This document shows, piece after piece, positions 48,928 to 49,831 of a stretch of 49,831 nt of DNA. The notes below the pieces were generated by a model. The model made no database searches. It was not told the DNA's origin and was given only the letters and a program-made list of their open reading frames with translations. The stretch comes from Patescibacteria group bacterium. Lineage in GTDB: Bacteria > Patescibacteria > Microgenomatia > Daviesbacterales > UBA10151. Positions within the stretch are counted from its first letter, which is position 1, and every line of letters starts with the position of its first letter. The DNA lies in assembly GCA_023487645.1 (NCBI GenBank), contig JAMDBX010000023.1, positions 1-49,831 of the forward strand, read 5' to 3'. Position numbers and translations under genes: made by a program.

Positions 48928-49545
48928 ATGCCAATAACCCTTTACCGCCGCCAAAAGCAAATCCTGGATTTTATCAAGCAATACATTGATAAATACAGCT
49001 ACTCGCCTACCTTAGGAGAAATTGCCGAAGCCATTGGCGTTTCCTCCTTGGCTACGGTTCACGAACACCTGCAGGCTTTAGCCCAAAAAGGCGTGATTAA
49101 AAGATTTGAAGGGGCAGTCCGGGGCATTGAAGTTTTAGACCAAAAAATCTCTTCTTCTTTGAAAGGGATTGAACTGCCGGTTCTGGGCTTTATTGCCGCC
49201 GGTTCACCAATTCTGCCTTTTACTGATCCTGATGCCACTGTTAAAGTTGCTCCCAATATGATTTCCGGCAAAAAGCGTTCTTATGTTTTGCAGGTTAAAG
49301 GCAACTCTATGATTGAAGATGGGATTTTGGACGGTGATTATGTCATCATTGAAGAACAAAATACTGCCCGGGATGGCGATATCGTGGTGGCGCTTTTGGA
49401 TAATGGCTTAGCCACCTTAAAAAGATTTTTCAAGGAAAAAGACCGGATCAGATTAGAACCAGCCAATGCCGCCATGTCCCCCATTTATGCCACTGATGTC
49501 AAAATCCAGGGAAAGTGCGTCGGGGTAATCAGGCGTTTTAATTAA
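48928..49545 (+). CDS. lexA: LexA repressor
   Basis: 205 residues. N-terminal winged helix (RRQKQILDFIKQYIDKYSYS, PTLGEIAEAIGVSSLATVHEHL). The cleavage site is in GFIAAGSP (Ala-Gly). The S24 protease domain has QVKGNSMIEDGI with the catalytic Ser and GLATLKRFF with the catalytic Lys. It represses DNA-repair genes until RecA filaments trigger self-cleavage. uvrA, uvrB and uvrC in this window are natural candidate targets, but I found no shared operator. Confidence 0.95.
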   Translation: MPITLYRRQKQILDFIKQYIDKYSYSPTLGEIAEAIGVSSLATVHEHLQALAQKGVIKRFEGAVRGIEVLDQKISSSLKGIELPVLGFIAAGSPILPFTDPDATVKVAPNMISGKKRSYVLQVKGNSMIEDGILDGDYVIIEEQNTARDGDIVVALLDNGLATLKRFFKEKDRIRLEPANAAMSPIYATDVKIQGKCVGVIRRFN

Positions 49546-49614
49546 TTAGCCTTAACCTTAACAGAGGAGTAAATTTCTTCCCTAAACTTTTTCTCTTATC
49601 CTAAGCACTAACTA

Positions 49615-49726
49615 TATTATACCATACTCTGTTTGAAACATAGTTGTCAAGGGGTCAAAATACTGACCCACCTGCAGATGTAAATGAAAGCAGATAATTT
49701 TCCCTTTAAAGGGTTGGTATTACCAA
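49615..49726. promoter_or_regulatory. Palindrome-rich control region downstream of lexA
   Basis: On the minus strand TGGTATAAT (49615-49623) is an extended -10 aimed back toward lexA. Palindromes follow: GGGTCA-N6-TGACCC (49652-49669), CCCTTTAAAGGG (49702-49713) and TTGGTATTACCAA (49714-49726). They look like operators for a gene beyond the window. A frame opening at 49799 (ATG after TAAGGA) may be that gene. Confidence 0.35.
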
Positions 49727-49831
49727 AAAATTTTCTCTGTTAGGACCTAAATCATCAGTGTTAAGTTTAAAGAAAGGAAACATTTAAGGATTTAAAGCAT
49801 GTTTTTAAACTTAAGAAGTTTTTCATTAAGA

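Noticed and set aside
33960..49000. Shared LexA box upstream of uvrA, uvrB, uvrC and lexA
   Set aside because: No common palindrome was found by eye in these upstream regions; a motif search over the whole genome would be needed.
1..49831. CRISPR array
   Set aside because: The repeats seen are dispersed palindromes or promoter-scale direct repeats; no regularly spaced 25-40 bp repeats with spacers exist.

Overview
The window looks like chromosomal DNA of a Candidate Phyla Radiation (Patescibacteria) bacterium, possibly in the Microgenomates branch. Reasons: AT-rich, tightly packed genes; a mix of housekeeping genes and secreted Pro/Thr/Ser-rich proteins with no recognisable close relatives; SipW-type signal peptidases with TasA-like substrates; a sortase beside a tiny secreted protein; and many short palindromic repeats, some translated in frame (a PAGRQ-type repeat in uvrC, a GTCAT...ATGAC repeat in uvrA). 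The lineage is an inference; no rRNA gene is present to fix it. No CRISPR array, prophage or plasmid backbone was seen.

Layout. 1-2.9 kb: partial histidine phosphatase, a candidate structured small RNA with its own promoter and terminator, DUF3800, PAP2 phosphatase and a pilin-like protein. 3.0-7.0 kb: a frameshifted queuosine-precursor transporter, a 789-residue fusion of HAD, CDP-alcohol phosphatidyltransferase and nucleotidyltransferase-like domains, and small membrane proteins. 7.0-16.2 kb: guanylate kinase, a phosphodiester glycosidase-like secreted protein, sugar-phosphate genes (PGI/PMI, zwf, HAD phosphatase, frameshifted gnd, ROK kinase), a RAYT transposase between REP-like repeats, sortase, tRNA-Arg. 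16.2-25 kb: typA, M50-like protease, a truncated tRNA-Lys copy and the intact tRNA-Lys, 2H phosphoesterase, Fic protein, pyruvate kinase. 25.1-28.9 kb: surface cluster A (TasA-like protein, SipW peptidase, cohesin-like protein, a secreted protein, dockerin-plus-cohesin protein). 29.2-41 kb: Nramp transporter, oligopeptide-binding-like protein, secG, and uvrC, uvrA, uvrB around a transglutaminase-like protein. 41.1-44.9 kb: surface cluster B, in the same order as A, but here the SipW peptidase is fused to a substrate-like segment and a lamin-tail domain. 45-49.8 kb: HAD-like protein, GAF histidine kinase overlapping a P-loop protein, and lexA.

How the genes work together. PGI/PMI, zwf, gnd, a ROK sugar kinase and pyruvate kinase point to glucose-6-phosphate use and an oxidative pentose-phosphate route, although gnd is broken in this sequence. 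UvrA, UvrB, UvrC and LexA give nucleotide-excision repair and an SOS-type regulator. The two SipW clusters, the sortase pair and the pilin-like protein form a large investment in cell-surface structures.

Expression. At least 13 genes have a -10 box, often of the extended TGnTAnnnT type, ending only 6-10 bases before the start codon with no Shine-Dalgarno, so they are probably leaderless. The TasA-like, small secreted and Nramp genes instead have strong Shine-Dalgarno sequences, and three of them have TTGACA promoters with leaders of roughly 95-140 bases; two of those leaders contain intrinsic terminators.
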